From Chitinasiproducens palmae (GTDB lineage Bacteria; Pseudomonadota; Gammaproteobacteria; Burkholderiales; Burkholderiaceae): a stretch of 34,079 nucleotides of DNA. Where the stretch lies: assembly GCF_900095735.1 (NCBI RefSeq), contig NZ_FNLO01000020.1:1-34079 (forward strand), written 5' to 3'. Below the pieces are notes generated by a model, which saw only the letters and a list, made by a program, of their open reading frames with translations, did not search any database and was not told the origin of the DNA. How positions within the stretch are numbered: position 1 is the first letter of the stretch; each line of letters opens with the position of its first letter. A program made the translations under genes and the position numbers. This document shows positions 17,188 through 27,165 of this stretch, piece by piece.

Positions 17188-18375
17188 TCAGGCAATGCCG
17201 AGCAGACGCTCGAGCCCGACGGCCGTCGCGACCGCTTCGTCGACGGTTGGCGCGGTGACGTTGATGTGACCCATCTTGCGGCCGCGGCGCGCCTCGGACT
17301 TGCCGTACAGATGCAGACGGGCGCCGGGCGTGGCCAGCACGCCGGCCCAATCGGGAGTGCGCTGCGCGTCGCCGTCGAACCAGACATCACCCAGCAGGTT
17401 GACCATGCAGGCCGGCGTGAGCAGACGCGTGTCGCCCAGCGGCATTCCGGTCATCGCCCGCACTTGCTGTTCGAACTGGTCGGTCGCGCACGCATCGATC
17501 GTGTAGTGCCCGGAGTTGTGCGGCCGCGGCGCCATCTCGTTGGCGACCAGCGCGCCGTCCTCCAGCACGAAGAACTCGACACACAGCACGCCGACGTAAT
17601 CGAGCGCGGTCGCGATGGCCACCGCGGCGCTGCGCGCGCGCTCGGCAAGCGGCGCGTCGACATCGGGCGCCGGCGCGGTGGTCAGTGCGAGAATGCCGTC
17701 GCGGTGGATGTTCTGCTGCGGGCCGAAATGCGCGGTTCGTCCGTCGCGACCGCGCACCACGATCACGGACAGTTCGAACGCCAGATCCAGCCGTTTCTCC
17801 AGCACGCAGGCCACGTCGCCGAAGCGCGTAAACGCGGCGCGTACTTCGGCCGGCGTGCCCACGCGTGCCTGTCCCTTGCCGTCATAGCCAAGCCGCGCCG
17901 TCTTCAGGATGCCCGGCAACACGCCGGCCAGGCGCGCGTCGTCGCAGGCATCGAGCGCCTCGCGCGTGTCGAGCGCGAGATACGGCGCCACGGCCACGCC
18001 CGCGCCATCGATGAAACGCTTCTCGGCGATGCGATCCTGCGCGATCGCGACGGCCTTCCCGGACGGACTGACACGGGTCGATTCGGCCAGGCGGTCGAGA
18101 ACCTGCGCCGGCACGTTCTCGAATTCGGTGGTCACCGCGGCGCACACCGCGAGTTCCGCCAGTGCATCGGCATCGTCGTAGGCGGCGAGCAGGTGGCGCT
18201 CGGCGATCGAGCCGGCCGGACTGGCCGGATCGGGGTCCAGCACCATCACGCGATAGCCGAGCGACTGCGCGGCGAACGCGAACATGCGGCCGAGCTGGCC
18301 GCCGCCTAGAATGCCGAGCCATGCCTCGGGCGCGATCGGCGCCAATTCGGTGCCCTGAGAGATCGGCGCGCTCAT
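17188..18375 (-). CDS. purK: 5-(carboxyamino)imidazole ribonucleotide synthase
   Basis: This ATP-grasp enzyme of purine biosynthesis carboxylates AIR to N5-CAIR with ATP and bicarbonate; PurE then rearranges the product. Its 395 residues match the family length. Visible are the N-terminal nucleotide-binding turn [11 protein letters not shown] at 21-31, the ATP-grasp loop LGYDGKGQ, and the metal-binding segment [19 protein letters not shown]. The start codon overlaps the purE stop in ATGA, so the two consecutive pathway enzymes are translationally coupled. Confidence 0.96.
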   Translation of the reverse strand: MSAPISQGTELAPIAPEAWLGILGGGQLGRMFAFAAQSLGYRVMVLDPDPASPAGSIAERHLLAAYDDADALAELAVCAAVTTEFENVPAQVLDRLAESTRVSPSGKAVAIAQDRIAEKRFIDGAGVAVAPYLALDTREALDACDDARLAGVLPGILKTARLGYDGKGQARVGTPAEVRAAFTRFGDVACVLEKRLDLAFELSVIVVRGRDGRTAHFGPQQNIHRDGILALTTAPAPDVDAPLAERARSAAVAIATALDYVGVLCVEFFVLEDGALVANEMAPRPHNSGHYTIDACATDQFEQQVRAMTGMPLGDTRLLTPACMVNLLGDVWFDGDAQRTPDWAGVLATPGARLHLYGKSEARRGRKMGHINVTAPTVDEAVATAVGLERLLGIA

Positions 18376-18893
18376 GCTGGCGGCAAGCTCATGGCGCGCG
18401 CCCGCGCGCGCTGTGCCTGGCGGAAGGCCGACAAGCGGCTCGTCAGGTCCGGCGACTGGCCGGCCAGCATGGCGACGGCGAACAGCGCCGCGTTTGCGGC
18501 ACCCGCTTCGCCGATCGCGAAGGTCGCGACCGGGACGCCCTTCGGCATCTGCACGATCGAGTGCAGCGAGTCGACGCCGCGCAGGTATTTGCTCGGCACC
18601 GGCACGCCCAACACCGGCACGATCGTCTTGGCGGCCAACATGCCGGGCAGGTGGGCGGCACCGCCCGCGCCGGCGATGATCGCACGCAGACCGCGGTCGC
18701 TCGCGCTGTCCGCGTAGGCGAACATTTCGTCCGGCATCCGATGCGCGGAAACGACCTGCGCCTCGTACGGAACGGAGAAGTCCTCCAGCACCGTTACCGC
18801 GTGACGCATCACTTCCCAGTCGGAATCCGATCCCATCACGATGCCGACCACCGGCGTCGCTTCCTGTTTGTCCATAGCACTCATGTCAGTCAT
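18372..18893 (-). CDS. purE: N5-carboxyaminoimidazole ribonucleotide mutase
   Basis: PurE converts N5-CAIR to CAIR. Its 173 residues include the class I signatures GSDSDW at 21-26, SAHRMP at 49-54 (catalytic His51), and [11 protein letters not shown]. Three in-frame ATGs (18893, 18884, 18875) lie before the conserved core, and none has a clear Shine-Dalgarno; the first is reported. A perfect 7-bp hairpin lies directly upstream at 18901-18916. The gene is followed by purK with a 4-base overlap, and purC lies 99 bases upstream on the same strand, so all three pathway genes may share a transcript. Confidence 0.95.
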   Translation of the reverse strand: MTDMSAMDKQEATPVVGIVMGSDSDWEVMRHAVTVLEDFSVPYEAQVVSAHRMPDEMFAYADSASDRGLRAIIAGAGGAAHLPGMLAAKTIVPVLGVPVPSKYLRGVDSLHSIVQMPKGVPVATFAIGEAGAANAALFAVAMLAGQSPDLTSRLSAFRQAQRARARAMSLPPA

Positions 18894-18900
18894 CGTCGCC

Positions 18901-18916
18901 GCCCGTCCAGACGGGC
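18901..18916. other. Short perfect hairpin just upstream of purE
   Basis: GCCCGTC, two-base loop, GACGGGC. It lies 7 bases before the first purE ATG on the minus strand, with no U-tract, so it is not an obvious terminator. It could influence ribosome access or transcript processing between purC and purE. Confidence 0.45.
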
Positions 18917-18992
18917 ACTCGTGCTCGCGTCGGCATCGCAGCGCGTGCCGACGCCTCCGGGGCGGCGTTCAGGTCACCGTTCGGGCCGCCGC

Positions 18993-19886
18993 TCAGACCA
19001 GCTCGCGGCCGGTCAGACGGGTCAGCGCCTCGCGATACTTTTCCGCGGTGCGCGCGACGACGTCGTCGGGCAGACGCGGCGCGGGAGCGGTCTTGTTCCA
19101 GGTCTGCGTTTCGAGCCAGTCGCGCACGAACTGCTTGTCGAACGACGGCGGGTTTTCGCCGACGCGATAGCCGTCGGCCGGCCAGAACCGCGACGAATCG
19201 GCGGTCAGCACTTCGTCCATCAGCACCAGCTCGCCATCGTCGTCCAGGCCGAATTCGAATTTCGTATCGGCAATGATGATGCCGCGCGTCGCCGCGTAGT
19301 CCGACGCCTCGCGGTACAACTGGATGCTCAGCGCGCGGATCCGCTCGGCGACTTCCTTGCCGACACGCTCGGCCGCTTCGTCGAAGCTGATGTTTTCATC
19401 GTGCTCGCCGAACTCGGCCTTGGCGGCGGGCGTGAAGATCGGCTCCGGCAGCTTCTCGGCATTGCGCAGGCCAGCCGGCAGCTTCACGCCGCATACCGCG
19501 CCGCTCGCCTGGTAGTCCTTCCAGCCGCTGCCCGCCAGGTAGCCGCGCACGACCGCCTCGATCAGGATCGGCTTGAGCCGCTTGACGACGACCGCGCGTC
19601 CGGCGATCTGCGCGGCCTCGTCGGGCGCGACCACCGTTTCCGGCGCCACGCCGGTCAGGTGATTCGGCACGATATGGCCGAGCTTCTCGAACCAGAAATT
19701 CGCCATCTGGTTGAGCACGCGGCCCTTGTCGGGGATCGGTTCGCCCATGATCACGTCGAACGCCGACAGGCGGTCCGTGGTCACGATCAGCAGCTTGTCG
19801 TCGCCAACGGCGTAGTTGTCGCGAACCTTGCCGCGGCCGAGCAGCGGCAGCGAATGGAGCGTCGATTCGTAGAGGGTCGAGGACAT
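18993..19886 (-). CDS. purC: SAICAR synthase
   Basis: Phosphoribosylaminoimidazole-succinocarboxamide synthase joins CAIR and aspartate using ATP, the step after PurE. Its 297 residues contain the glycine-rich [11 protein letters not shown] at 15-25, [20 protein letters not shown], the [16 protein letters not shown] segment, and [13 protein letters not shown] with the metal-binding acidic residues. The length is that of the betaproteobacterial form, longer than the roughly 240-residue E. coli enzyme. No good Shine-Dalgarno precedes the ATG at 19886. It stands 310 bases downstream of fba, from which it is separated by a terminator. Confidence 0.95.
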   Translation of the reverse strand: MSSTLYESTLHSLPLLGRGKVRDNYAVGDDKLLIVTTDRLSAFDVIMGEPIPDKGRVLNQMANFWFEKLGHIVPNHLTGVAPETVVAPDEAAQIAGRAVVVKRLKPILIEAVVRGYLAGSGWKDYQASGAVCGVKLPAGLRNAEKLPEPIFTPAAKAEFGEHDENISFDEAAERVGKEVAERIRALSIQLYREASDYAATRGIIIADTKFEFGLDDDGELVLMDEVLTADSSRFWPADGYRVGENPPSFDKQFVRDWLETQTWNKTAPAPRLPDDVVARTAEKYREALTRLTGRELV

Positions 19887-20006
19887 GGCAGGATCGTCGG
19901 TCAGCGGTGGTCGGCAGGGGCGCCCGCCGGCACGGTAGGCCGTGCAAACGCGGACGGCGTGCGGCGGAAGCGGACGGCGCTTCGGCCGTCGGGGCGAATC
20001 TTAAAA

Positions 20007-20033
20007 CAAAAAACCGCCTGGTGGTCCAGGCGG
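20007..20033 (-). terminator. Rho-independent terminator downstream of fba
   Basis: On the minus strand, CCGCCTGG, a four-base loop and CCAGGCGG form a perfect 8-bp stem followed by six T. It lies about 160 bases after the fba stop and separates the glycolytic genes from purC. The rest of 19887-20195 shows nothing further; a purC promoter must lie between this site and 19886 but is not distinct. Confidence 0.9.
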
Positions 20034-20195
20034 CAGGAAATGCGCGTCGAGCCGGGCTGCGCAACCGCGCGGCGAAACCGGCCATCGCGCCGGCTTTCGC
20101 GGCTTTCGCAACACCGGTCGGGTCGGACGGGCGCGGGCACCGTGCGCCCGGCACCGCGGCCGACCCTGGCGGCCGCCTCGGTCAGCCGTCGCGGC

Positions 20196-21260
20196 TTACT
20201 GCACGACTTGCGACAGCTCGCCCTTCTTGTAGCGGTCGGCCATCTTGTCGAGCGGCAGCGGCTTGATCTTGCTGGCCTGGCCTTCACAGCCGAACGCGAG
20301 ATAGCGCGCTTCGCAGACCTTGGCCGCCGCGGCACGGGCCGGCTTCAGGTAGTCGCGCGGGTCGAACTTCGACGGGTTTTCCGCGAAATAGCGGCGGATC
20401 GCGCCGGTGATCGCCAGCCGCAGGTCGGTGTCGATGTTGATCTTGCGCACGCCGTGCTTGATGCCCTCGACGATTTCCTCGACCGGCACGCCATAAGTTT
20501 CCTTCATGTCGCCGCCGAATTCGCGGATCTCGGCAAGCAGTTCCTGCGGCACCGACGACGAACCGTGCATCACCAGGTGGGTGTTCGGAATGCGGCGATG
20601 AATCTCTTTGATGCGCTCGATCGCCAGGATGTCGCCGGTGGGCTTCTTGGTGAACTTGTACGCGCCGTGCGAAGTGCCGATCGCAATGGCCAACGCATCG
20701 CAGCCCGTCTGCCGGACGAAATCGGCCGCCTGTTCCGGGTCGGTCAACAGCTGGTCGCGGGTCATCGTGCCCTCGGCGCCGTGGCCGTCTTCCTTGTCGC
20801 CCTTCATGGTTTCGAGCGAGCCCAGCACGCCCAGTTCGGCCTCGACGGTGATGCCGATCGAGTGCGAGAACTCCACCACCTTGCGCGACACGTCGACGTT
20901 GTATTCATACGACGCAACGGTCTTGCCGTCGGCTTCCAGCGAGCCGTCCATCATCACGCTGGTGAAACCGCTCTTGATCGCCGCCATGCACACCGCCGGC
21001 GACTGGCCGTGGTCCTGGTGCATCACCACCGGGATGTGCGGGTAGGCTTCGACCGCCGCTTCGATCAGATGGCGCAGGAACGCCTCGCCCGCATATTTGC
21101 GTGCGCCGGCCGAGGCCTGCATGATCACCGGTGCATTGACCTTGTCGGCGGCTTCCATGATCGCCTGGACCTGCTCCAGGTTGTTCACGTTGAAGGCCGG
21201 CAGGCCATAGCCGTTCTCGGCCGCGTGGTCGAGTAGCTGGCGCATCGATACGAGAGCCAT
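20196..21260 (-). CDS. fba: Class II fructose-bisphosphate aldolase
   Basis: This zinc-dependent aldolase cleaves or forms fructose 1,6-bisphosphate. The 354-residue protein has the zinc and catalytic segment HQDHG (His81, Asp83, His84), a long [18 protein letters not shown] loop, further zinc histidines in GTSHGAYKF and VMHGSSSVP, and the phosphate-binding NIDTDLRLA. Length and sequence fit the CbbA/type A group found in Burkholderia. AAGGAG lies seven bases before the ATG. It follows pyk after 64 bases on the same strand; the order pgk-pyk-fba suggests one glycolytic transcript ending at the 20007-20033 terminator. Confidence 0.96.
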   Translation of the reverse strand: MALVSMRQLLDHAAENGYGLPAFNVNNLEQVQAIMEAADKVNAPVIMQASAGARKYAGEAFLRHLIEAAVEAYPHIPVVMHQDHGQSPAVCMAAIKSGFTSVMMDGSLEADGKTVASYEYNVDVSRKVVEFSHSIGITVEAELGVLGSLETMKGDKEDGHGAEGTMTRDQLLTDPEQAADFVRQTGCDALAIAIGTSHGAYKFTKKPTGDILAIERIKEIHRRIPNTHLVMHGSSSVPQELLAEIREFGGDMKETYGVPVEEIVEGIKHGVRKINIDTDLRLAITGAIRRYFAENPSKFDPRDYLKPARAAAAKVCEARYLAFGCEGQASKIKPLPLDKMADRYKKGELSQVVQ

Positions 21261-21324
21261 TTCAATCTCCTTGATAGCGAATAACGGATGTGGGGTCGGG
21301 CGCCCGGCATGGGCCGGCGCCGCT

Positions 21325-22869
21325 TCATTCTTCGATTCGAACGATCTTCAGTGTATTGCTGCCGCCGGGTTGCCCCATCGGTTCGCCGCAGGTCAGCACG
21401 ACCCGGTCGCCGCGCGCCGCGAAACCGCGCGCGACCAGCGTCGACAGCGCATCGCGCAACGCGTGGTCGCGATCGTCGCGCAGTTCGGCATCGATCGGCG
21501 TCACGTTCCGGTACAGCGCCATGCGCCGCTCGGTCTGCTGGTTCGGCGTCATCGCGAAAATCGGCACGCCGCTCGAATGACGGCTCATCCACAGCGCGGT
21601 CGCGCCGGACTCGGTCAACGCGACGATCGCCTTCGCGCCGAGGTGGTAAGCCGTAAACAGCGCACCCATCGCGATCGTCTGGTCGATTCGCGAAAACGTC
21701 TGGTTCAGAAAATCCGCGTCGAGCTCGATGTGCTGCGACTTCTCCGCCTCCAGGCAGATCGCCGCCATCGTCTCGACCGTCTCGACAGGATAGCGGCCCG
21801 CGGCCGATTCTGCCGACAGCATCACCGCGTCGGTGCCGTCCAGCACCGCGTTCGCGACGTCCGACACCTCGGCGCGCGTCGGCACCGGCGCCTGGATCAT
21901 CGATTCCATCATCTGGGTGGCCGTGATCACCACGCGGTTGGCCTCGCGCGCCATCTTGATCATGCGCTTCTGCAGCGCCGGCACCGCGGCGTTGCCAACC
22001 TCGACGGCCAGATCGCCGCGCGCGACCATGATGCCGTCCGACGCGCGCAGAATTTCGGCCAGCGCCGGAATCGCCTCGGCGCGCTCGATCTTCGCGATCA
22101 TCTTCGGCTTCACGTTGCCGTGCGCGGTGCCGGCGACCACCGCCAGCTGGCGCGCCATTTCCATGTCCGTCGCGCTTTTCGGGAACGACACGGCGATGTA
22201 GTCCGCGCCGATCGACACCGCGGTGCGGATGTCGTCCATGTCCTTCGCGGTCAGCGCCGGTGCCGACAGGCCGCCGCCCTGCTTGTTGATGCCCTTGTTG
22301 TTCGACAGCTCGCCGCCGATCTTCACGACGGTGTGGATCTCGCTGTCGACCACGCGCACCACGTCCAGCACGATCAGGCCGTCGTTGAGCAGCAGCGTAT
22401 CGCCCGGCGACAGATCGCGCGGCAGGTCGCGGTAGTCGAGACCGACGCGCTCCTCGTTGCCGAGCGCACAATTCGCGTCGAGGATGAACGGCGCGCCGTT
22501 GACCAGCGTCACGCGGCCGTTCTCGAACTTGCCGACCCGGATCTTCGGGCCCTGCAGGTCGGCCATCACGGCCACCGTGCGGCCCGCCTCGCGCGCCGCC
22601 GCCCGCGCCAGCTCGGCACGCCTGCGGTGGTCGTCGGCGGTGCCGTGCGAAAAGTTGAGACGGACGACGTCGACGCCTGCCGCGACCATGCGGCCCAGGG
22701 TGGCGGCATCGTCGGAAGCAGGACCGAGCGTGGCAACGATCTTGGTGGCGCGCAGCGGGCCATTGCCGCTGGACGCCAGCGGCGCGATCCAGTGCGGCGT
22801 CGCGCTCGGCGCCTCGGCCGCGGCCTCTTCCTTGCGCGAAGATCGATTGTCCTTGCTGCCCCCTGCCAT
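21325..22869 (-). CDS. pyk: Pyruvate kinase
   Basis: This enzyme transfers phosphate from phosphoenolpyruvate to ADP. The catalytic core begins [12 protein letters not shown] at residues 41-52 and continues with [18 protein letters not shown], the active-site lysine segment [27 protein letters not shown], and [12 protein letters not shown]. The C-terminal domain ends with TCGEPMG and [13 protein letters not shown]. The ATG at 22869 is chosen because GGGAG stands six bases before it; an ATG six bases earlier touches that site directly. This gives 514 residues, about 35-40 more than usual at the N-terminus ([18 protein letters not shown]), a charged, probably disordered extension. No Met codon lies near the core, so the extension is probably real. 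Confidence 0.95.
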   Translation of the reverse strand: MAGGSKDNRSSRKEEAAAEAPSATPHWIAPLASSGNGPLRATKIVATLGPASDDAATLGRMVAAGVDVVRLNFSHGTADDHRRRAELARAAAREAGRTVAVMADLQGPKIRVGKFENGRVTLVNGAPFILDANCALGNEERVGLDYRDLPRDLSPGDTLLLNDGLIVLDVVRVVDSEIHTVVKIGGELSNNKGINKQGGGLSAPALTAKDMDDIRTAVSIGADYIAVSFPKSATDMEMARQLAVVAGTAHGNVKPKMIAKIERAEAIPALAEILRASDGIMVARGDLAVEVGNAAVPALQKRMIKMAREANRVVITATQMMESMIQAPVPTRAEVSDVANAVLDGTDAVMLSAESAAGRYPVETVETMAAICLEAEKSQHIELDADFLNQTFSRIDQTIAMGALFTAYHLGAKAIVALTESGATALWMSRHSSGVPIFAMTPNQQTERRMALYRNVTPIDAELRDDRDHALRDALSTLVARGFAARGDRVVLTCGEPMGQPGGSNTLKIVRIEE

Positions 22870-22990
22870 CGTCATCTCCCAGTGCTGTGTCAGTGCTGCG
22901 TGTCTGTCAGGCCGGCCGCACGGCGCGCCGGCCGGTCTGCGATACCTACGGTACGGCGCGCGGCGCGACGGCCGGTGCGCCGCGCGCCGA

Positions 22991-24196
22991 TCAGGCGGCG
23001 TCGCCGGCGCGTGCTTCGAGCGCCGCCACCGCAGGCAGGGTCTTGCCTTCGAGGAATTCCAGGAAAGCCCCGCCGCCGGTCGAGATATAGCCGATCTTGT
23101 CGGCAATGCCGTACTTCGCGATCGCGGCCAGCGTATCGCCGCCGCCGGCGATCGAGAATGCGTCCGAGGCGGCGATCGCCTGCGACAACGTCTTCGTGCC
23201 GTTCTCGAACGCGGCGAATTCGAACACGCCGACCGGGCCGTTCCAGACGATCGTACCGGCGGCCTGCAGTTGCTCGGCAAGCGCGCGAGCCGTATCCGGG
23301 CCGATGTCGAGGATCATGTCGTCGTCGGCGACCGCGTCCGCCGCCTTGGTCTGCGCCGCGGCGTCCGCGCTGAAGGTCTTCGCGACCACCACGTCGGTCG
23401 GAATCGGCACCGAAGCGCCACGCTGCTTCATCAGTTCGATGATCGTGCGGGCCTCGTCGACCAGATCCGGCTCGGCCAGCGACTTGCCGATCTTCAAGCC
23501 GGCCGCGAGCATGAACGTATTCGCGATGCCGCCGCCGACGATCAGTTGGTCCACCTTGTCGGCCAGCGATTTCAGGATCGTCAGCTTGGTCGAGACTTTC
23601 GAACCCGCCACGATCGCGACCAGCGGGCGACGCGGCGCACCGAGCGCGCGGCCGAGCGCATCGAGCTCGTTCGCCAGCAGCGGGCCGGCACAGGCCACCG
23701 GCGCAAAGCGTGCGACGCCGTGCGTGGTCGCCTCGGCGCGGTGCGCAGTGCCGAACGCATCGTTGACGTAGACGTCGATCATGCCGGCGATGCGCTTGGC
23801 CAGCGTCTCGGAATCCTTCTTCTCGCCCTTGTTGACGCGACAGTTTTCAAGCAGCACGACCTGACCGGGCGCGACTTCGACACCGTTTTCGACCCAGTTC
23901 TGAACGAGCGGCACATCGCGACCGAGCAATTCACCCAGGCGCTTCGCGATCGGCGCAAGCGAATCCTCCGGCTTGAACTCGCCCTCGGTCGGGCGTCCGA
24001 GGTGCGACGTCACCATCACCGCGGCACCCGCGTCGAGCGCAGCCTGGATGGCGGGCACCGAGGCGCGGATGCGGGTGTCCTCGGTGATGTCCCCCTTGTC
24101 GTTCTGCGGCACGTTCAGGTCGGCGCGGATGAACACGCGGCGACCGGCGATCTTGCCGGCGGCGATCAGGTCGGTGAGGCGAAGTACTTGGCTCAT
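22991..24196 (-). CDS. pgk: Phosphoglycerate kinase
   Basis: This enzyme converts 1,3-bisphosphoglycerate and ADP to 3-phosphoglycerate and ATP. Its 401 residues contain FIRADLNVP at 22-30, the substrate-binding SHLGRP at 64-69, [36 protein letters not shown], and [12 protein letters not shown] in the nucleotide-binding domain. The start at 24196 is the conserved family start; the frame is open upstream but without recognisable sequence. It is the first gene of the pgk-pyk-fba cluster, with 121 bases to pyk. In the glycine-rich GSKVSTKL a typical GAKVS is replaced, which is a known variation. Confidence 0.96.
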   Translation of the reverse strand: MSQVLRLTDLIAAGKIAGRRVFIRADLNVPQNDKGDITEDTRIRASVPAIQAALDAGAAVMVTSHLGRPTEGEFKPEDSLAPIAKRLGELLGRDVPLVQNWVENGVEVAPGQVVLLENCRVNKGEKKDSETLAKRIAGMIDVYVNDAFGTAHRAEATTHGVARFAPVACAGPLLANELDALGRALGAPRRPLVAIVAGSKVSTKLTILKSLADKVDQLIVGGGIANTFMLAAGLKIGKSLAEPDLVDEARTIIELMKQRGASVPIPTDVVVAKTFSADAAAQTKAADAVADDDMILDIGPDTARALAEQLQAAGTIVWNGPVGVFEFAAFENGTKTLSQAIAASDAFSIAGGGDTLAAIAKYGIADKIGYISTGGGAFLEFLEGKTLPAVAALEARAGDAA

Positions 24197-24737
24197 GGAA
24201 GGCTCAGATGATCGTTGGAAGCGAAATCGGTGACGGTGCAATGCGCGGCGGGCCGCCGGACGCGATACACGACGCGCGGCGCAGCACGCGCTGGCAGGCG
24301 CCGCGTCCGGCCGGGCCGTTGCGGCCCGAGGGGCCGGCGGGTCAGGCCGCGCGCAGCCGTCGTGCAGCCGCGCGTGCCAGCGGGTGCAACGGCCCCGCGG
24401 ACCGCGCACGCGCATGGGCGCGCGCCCTCGTGACAAGTCAGCGCGTCGGGAAGGATCATCGGGCCATTCTAACGCATTGCAAGGCGCGGGCTGCGTGCGG
24501 CGGACCCCGCCGCACGGGCCGCCCCATGCCGAATCCATGCCGAATGCGGCCATCCGGGCCGGACGACCGCCGCATCAGCCAGACCGGCGCGCAGCCCCGT
24601 CGCATCGAGGTGGATGCGGAGGTGGCGGCCGACCTCGCGGACCGGGTCACGGACGAAGCGCGGTAAGGCACGTGTAAGCCGCGCGCCGACGGACGCCGCG
24701 GCAGCGTCGAAGATGCACTGCAGACATGCGAAAGTAG
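24197..24737. other. Intergenic region between divergent pgk and ilvE, no gene found
   Basis: About 540 very GC-rich bases. Several open frames cross it on both strands but have Arg/Ala/Pro-rich translations typical of random high-GC sequence, and none has a start with a ribosome-binding site. Promoters for pgk (leftward) should be here; I could not pick one with confidence. Confidence 0.55.
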
Positions 24738-24767
24738 GCATGCAAGCGCATGCGTCTGTTTTACAAT
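24738..24767 (+). promoter_or_regulatory. Probable ilvE promoter with paired GCATGC sites
   Basis: TACAAT at 24762-24767 is a strong -10, giving a leader of about 30 bases before ilvE. The -35 region lacks TTGACA; instead two perfect GCATGC palindromes stand at 24738-24743 and 24748-24753, exactly 10 bp apart. This suggests an activator- or repressor-controlled promoter, but the factor is unknown. Confidence 0.5.
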
Positions 24768-24804
24768 AACGGATTACGCGACCTTGATCCCCCGGGAGAA
24801 CACT

Positions 24805-25728
24805 ATGTCAATGGCCGATCGCGACGGCAAAATGTGGATGGACGGTCAGTTGATCGATTGGCGCGATGCCAAGATCCACGTCCTCACGCACACCCTGCAT
24901 TACGGGATGGGTGTATTCGAAGGCGTGCGCGCCTATCGTTGCGACGACGGCGTGACCCGGGTGTTCCGGCTCAAGGAACATACGCAGCGCCTGTTCAATT
25001 CGGCCAAGATCTTCCGGATGACGATGCCGTTCGACGCCGAGACGCTGCAGAAGGCGCAGCTCGAGGTCGTGAAGACGAACGGTCTGGAATCCTGCTACCT
25101 GCGCCCGATCGCCTGGATCGGCTCCGAGAAGCTGGGCGTCTCGCCGACCGGCAACACCGTCCACGTCGCGGTCGCCGCCTGGCCGTGGGGCGCCTACCTC
25201 GGCGCCGAGGGCATCGAGCGCGGCATTCGCGTCAAGACCTCGTCGTTCCAGCGCCACCACGTGAACGTGTCGATGGTGCGCGCCAAGGCCAGCGGCTGGT
25301 ATGTCAACTCGATCCTCGCGAACCAGGAAGCGCTGACCGACGGTTACGACGAAGCGTTGCTGCTCGACGTCGACGGCTATGTCTCCGAGGGTTCGGGCGA
25401 AAACGTCTTCATCGTGAAGGGCGACACGCTGTACACGCCGGACCTGTCGAGCTGCCTGGACGGCATCACGCGCAGCACGATCATGACGCTGGCGCGCGAC
25501 CTCGGCATCGAGGTGGTGTCCAAGCGCATCACACGCGACGAAGTGTATTGCGCGGACGAAGCGTTTTTCACCGGTACCGCCGCCGAAGTCACGCCGATCC
25601 GCGAACTGGACAATCGCACCATCGGCGCCGGCTCCCGTGGCCCGCTGACGGAAAAGCTGCAAACCGCCTACTTCGACGTCGTGCACGGCCGCAATGCCAA
25701 GTACGCGGAGTGGCTGACCGCCATCTGA
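24805..25728 (+). CDS. ilvE: Branched-chain amino acid aminotransferase
   Basis: This PLP enzyme performs the last step of valine, leucine and isoleucine synthesis. The ATG at 24805 follows GGGAG by about six bases; an upstream in-frame TTG would add seven residues with no better signal. The 307-residue product has the fold-type IV signatures: HTLHYGMGVFEGVRAY near the N-terminus, the PLP lysine at about position 161 in VNVSMVRAKASGWYVNS, and EGSGENVF with Glu195, followed by the phosphate-binding TAAEVTPIRELD. It is probably co-transcribed with the small zinc-finger gene and waaF downstream. Confidence 0.96.
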   Translation: MSMADRDGKMWMDGQLIDWRDAKIHVLTHTLHYGMGVFEGVRAYRCDDGVTRVFRLKEHTQRLFNSAKIFRMTMPFDAETLQKAQLEVVKTNGLESCYLRPIAWIGSEKLGVSPTGNTVHVAVAAWPWGAYLGAEGIERGIRVKTSSFQRHHVNVSMVRAKASGWYVNSILANQEALTDGYDEALLLDVDGYVSEGSGENVFIVKGDTLYTPDLSSCLDGITRSTIMTLARDLGIEVVSKRITRDEVYCADEAFFTGTAAEVTPIRELDNRTIGAGSRGPLTEKLQTAYFDVVHGRNAKYAEWLTAI

Positions 25729-25823
25729 GCCGCTCCCGGCACGCGCCCGCGCGTGCGTCGCAGCATGAATCACGCCCCGCGGGCGCCGCAACGAACGGCG
25801 CCCCGCCCCCAGGAATCACCGCC

Positions 25824-26024
25824 ATGACTGTCGTAAAGGAAATGCCGCTGGTCGAAGTCAGCGCCAAGGACCTGCCCGTCCATTGCCCGAACCCGCAAAT
25901 GCCGCGCTGGAGTTCCCACCCGCGCGTCTTCATCGATGTCACGCACGGCGAAGCGCGCTGCCCCTACTGCGGCACGCGCTACAAGCTGCGCGACGGCGAA
26001 GTGGTCACCGGCCACTCGATCTGA
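25824..26024 (+). CDS. Small zinc-finger protein, zf-CHCC family
   Basis: A 66-residue protein with the CHCC zinc-binding pattern: Cys21, His32, Cys46 and Cys49 (LPVHCPNP, SSHPRVF, ARCPYCGTRYKL). The family is related to the C-terminal zinc domain of the mitochondrial complex I subunit NDUFS6. In bacteria it stands alone and its role is not established. AGGA precedes the ATG by about nine bases. It follows ilvE after 95 bases and precedes waaF by 50 bases, in an arrangement I recall from Burkholderia genomes. Assignment to the family is firm; no function is claimed. Confidence 0.88.
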   Translation: MTVVKEMPLVEVSAKDLPVHCPNPQMPRWSSHPRVFIDVTHGEARCPYCGTRYKLRDGEVVTGHSI

Positions 26025-26074
26025 CACGACGCGGCCGGCTTGCTGGCCGGCCCACAACGATTCCGACTATCCGA

Positions 26075-27100
26075 ATGCGCCGCGCGCTCATCATTGCGCC
26101 GAACTGGATCGGCGATGCGCTGATGGCGCAGCCCCTGTTCACCCTGCTCAAACGCCTGCACCCGAGGCTGACGATCGACGCCCTCGCGCCGCCGTCGGTG
26201 GCGCCCGTGCTCGAACGCATGAGCGAGATCGCCACCGTCCACCGTGCGCCGTTCGAGCACGGCCGGCTCGACATCGCCCGCCGCTGGCAAGTGGCCGCGG
26301 ATCTGCGCGAGCAGGACTACGACGCGGCCTATGTGCTGCCGAACTCGTACAAATCCGCGCTGATTCCAAAGCTGGCCGGCATCCGGCTGCGCATCGGCTA
26401 CCGGGGCGAACAGCGCTTCGGCTGGCTGAATGTGCTGCATGCCAATCCGCCCCGCGGCGAGCGTCCGTCGATGACGCGGCACTATGCGGCCCTCGCCTAC
26501 GCGCCCGGCGCCCAGTTGCCCGAGACGCTGCCCGTGCCGCGCCTGGAAGCCGATCTGAACGAGCCGATCCGGCTCTTTCATCGCTTCAACCTCGACACGC
26601 GCCTGCCGCTGATCGCGCTGTGCCCCGGTGCCGAATACGGCCCGGCCAAGCGCTGGCCGCCCGAGCACTTCGCGACACTGGCCCGCCTGCTGCACCAGTC
26701 GTTCCCGTACGCGCAACTGGTGGTGCTGGGCACGGGCGGCGACCAGGCCGCCGCGCAGGCGATCGTCGCACAGGCGCCGTTCGTGCGCAGCCTCTGCGGA
26801 CAGACCGCGTTGGGCGAGGCCTGTGCGCTGATCTCCCGCGCCACGGCGGTGGTCAGCAACGATTCGGGGCTGATGCACGTCGCCGCCGCGTTGCGCCGGC
26901 CGCTGATCGCGCTGTTCGGCTCGACCGACCCGCGTCACACGCCACCGCTCTCCGAGCAGGCACGGGTACAATGGCTGCATCTCGACTGCAGTCCGTGCTT
27001 CCAGCGAGAGTGCCCGCTCGGCCATCTGAATTGCCTGCGTGAACTGGCGCCGGAAGCGGTATTCGGAACGCTGCGCCAGTTGCTGAGCGCGCCGCACTGA
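26075..27100 (+). CDS. waaF: ADP-heptose:LPS heptosyltransferase II
   Basis: This GT9 glycosyltransferase adds the second heptose to the inner core of lipopolysaccharide at the cytoplasmic face of the inner membrane. The ATG at 26075 opens MRRALIIAPNWIGDALMAQPLF, the conserved family start; 341 residues. Other signatures are LPNSYKSALIPKLAGIRLRIGYRGE, CPGAEYGPAKRWP in the nucleotide-sugar domain, and VSNDSGLMHVAAALRRPLIALFGSTDPRHTPP. A small hairpin (GGCCGGC / GCCGGCC, 26033-26052) lies between it and the preceding gene. No clear Shine-Dalgarno is visible. The gene is often called rfaF. Confidence 0.95.
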   Translation: MRRALIIAPNWIGDALMAQPLFTLLKRLHPRLTIDALAPPSVAPVLERMSEIATVHRAPFEHGRLDIARRWQVAADLREQDYDAAYVLPNSYKSALIPKLAGIRLRIGYRGEQRFGWLNVLHANPPRGERPSMTRHYAALAYAPGAQLPETLPVPRLEADLNEPIRLFHRFNLDTRLPLIALCPGAEYGPAKRWPPEHFATLARLLHQSFPYAQLVVLGTGGDQAAAQAIVAQAPFVRSLCGQTALGEACALISRATAVVSNDSGLMHVAAALRRPLIALFGSTDPRHTPPLSEQARVQWLHLDCSPCFQRECPLGHLNCLRELAPEAVFGTLRQLLSAPH

Positions 27101-27165
27101 CAACCGAGCGCCCCTGTCGAGGCTCCGCGAGCCGCGACACGCGGCGCGCCGACAACGATCTCAAG

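Noticed and set aside
18162..21236. A 1024-codon plus-strand open frame opposite purK, purE, purC and fba
   Set aside because: It crosses four certain genes and their gaps on the other strand and has no recognisable domain.
24208..24666. Plus-strand 152-codon frame between pgk and ilvE
   Set aside because: It has no ribosome-binding site and a random high-GC composition (Arg, Ala, Pro, Gly), and its beginning lies in the pgk promoter region.
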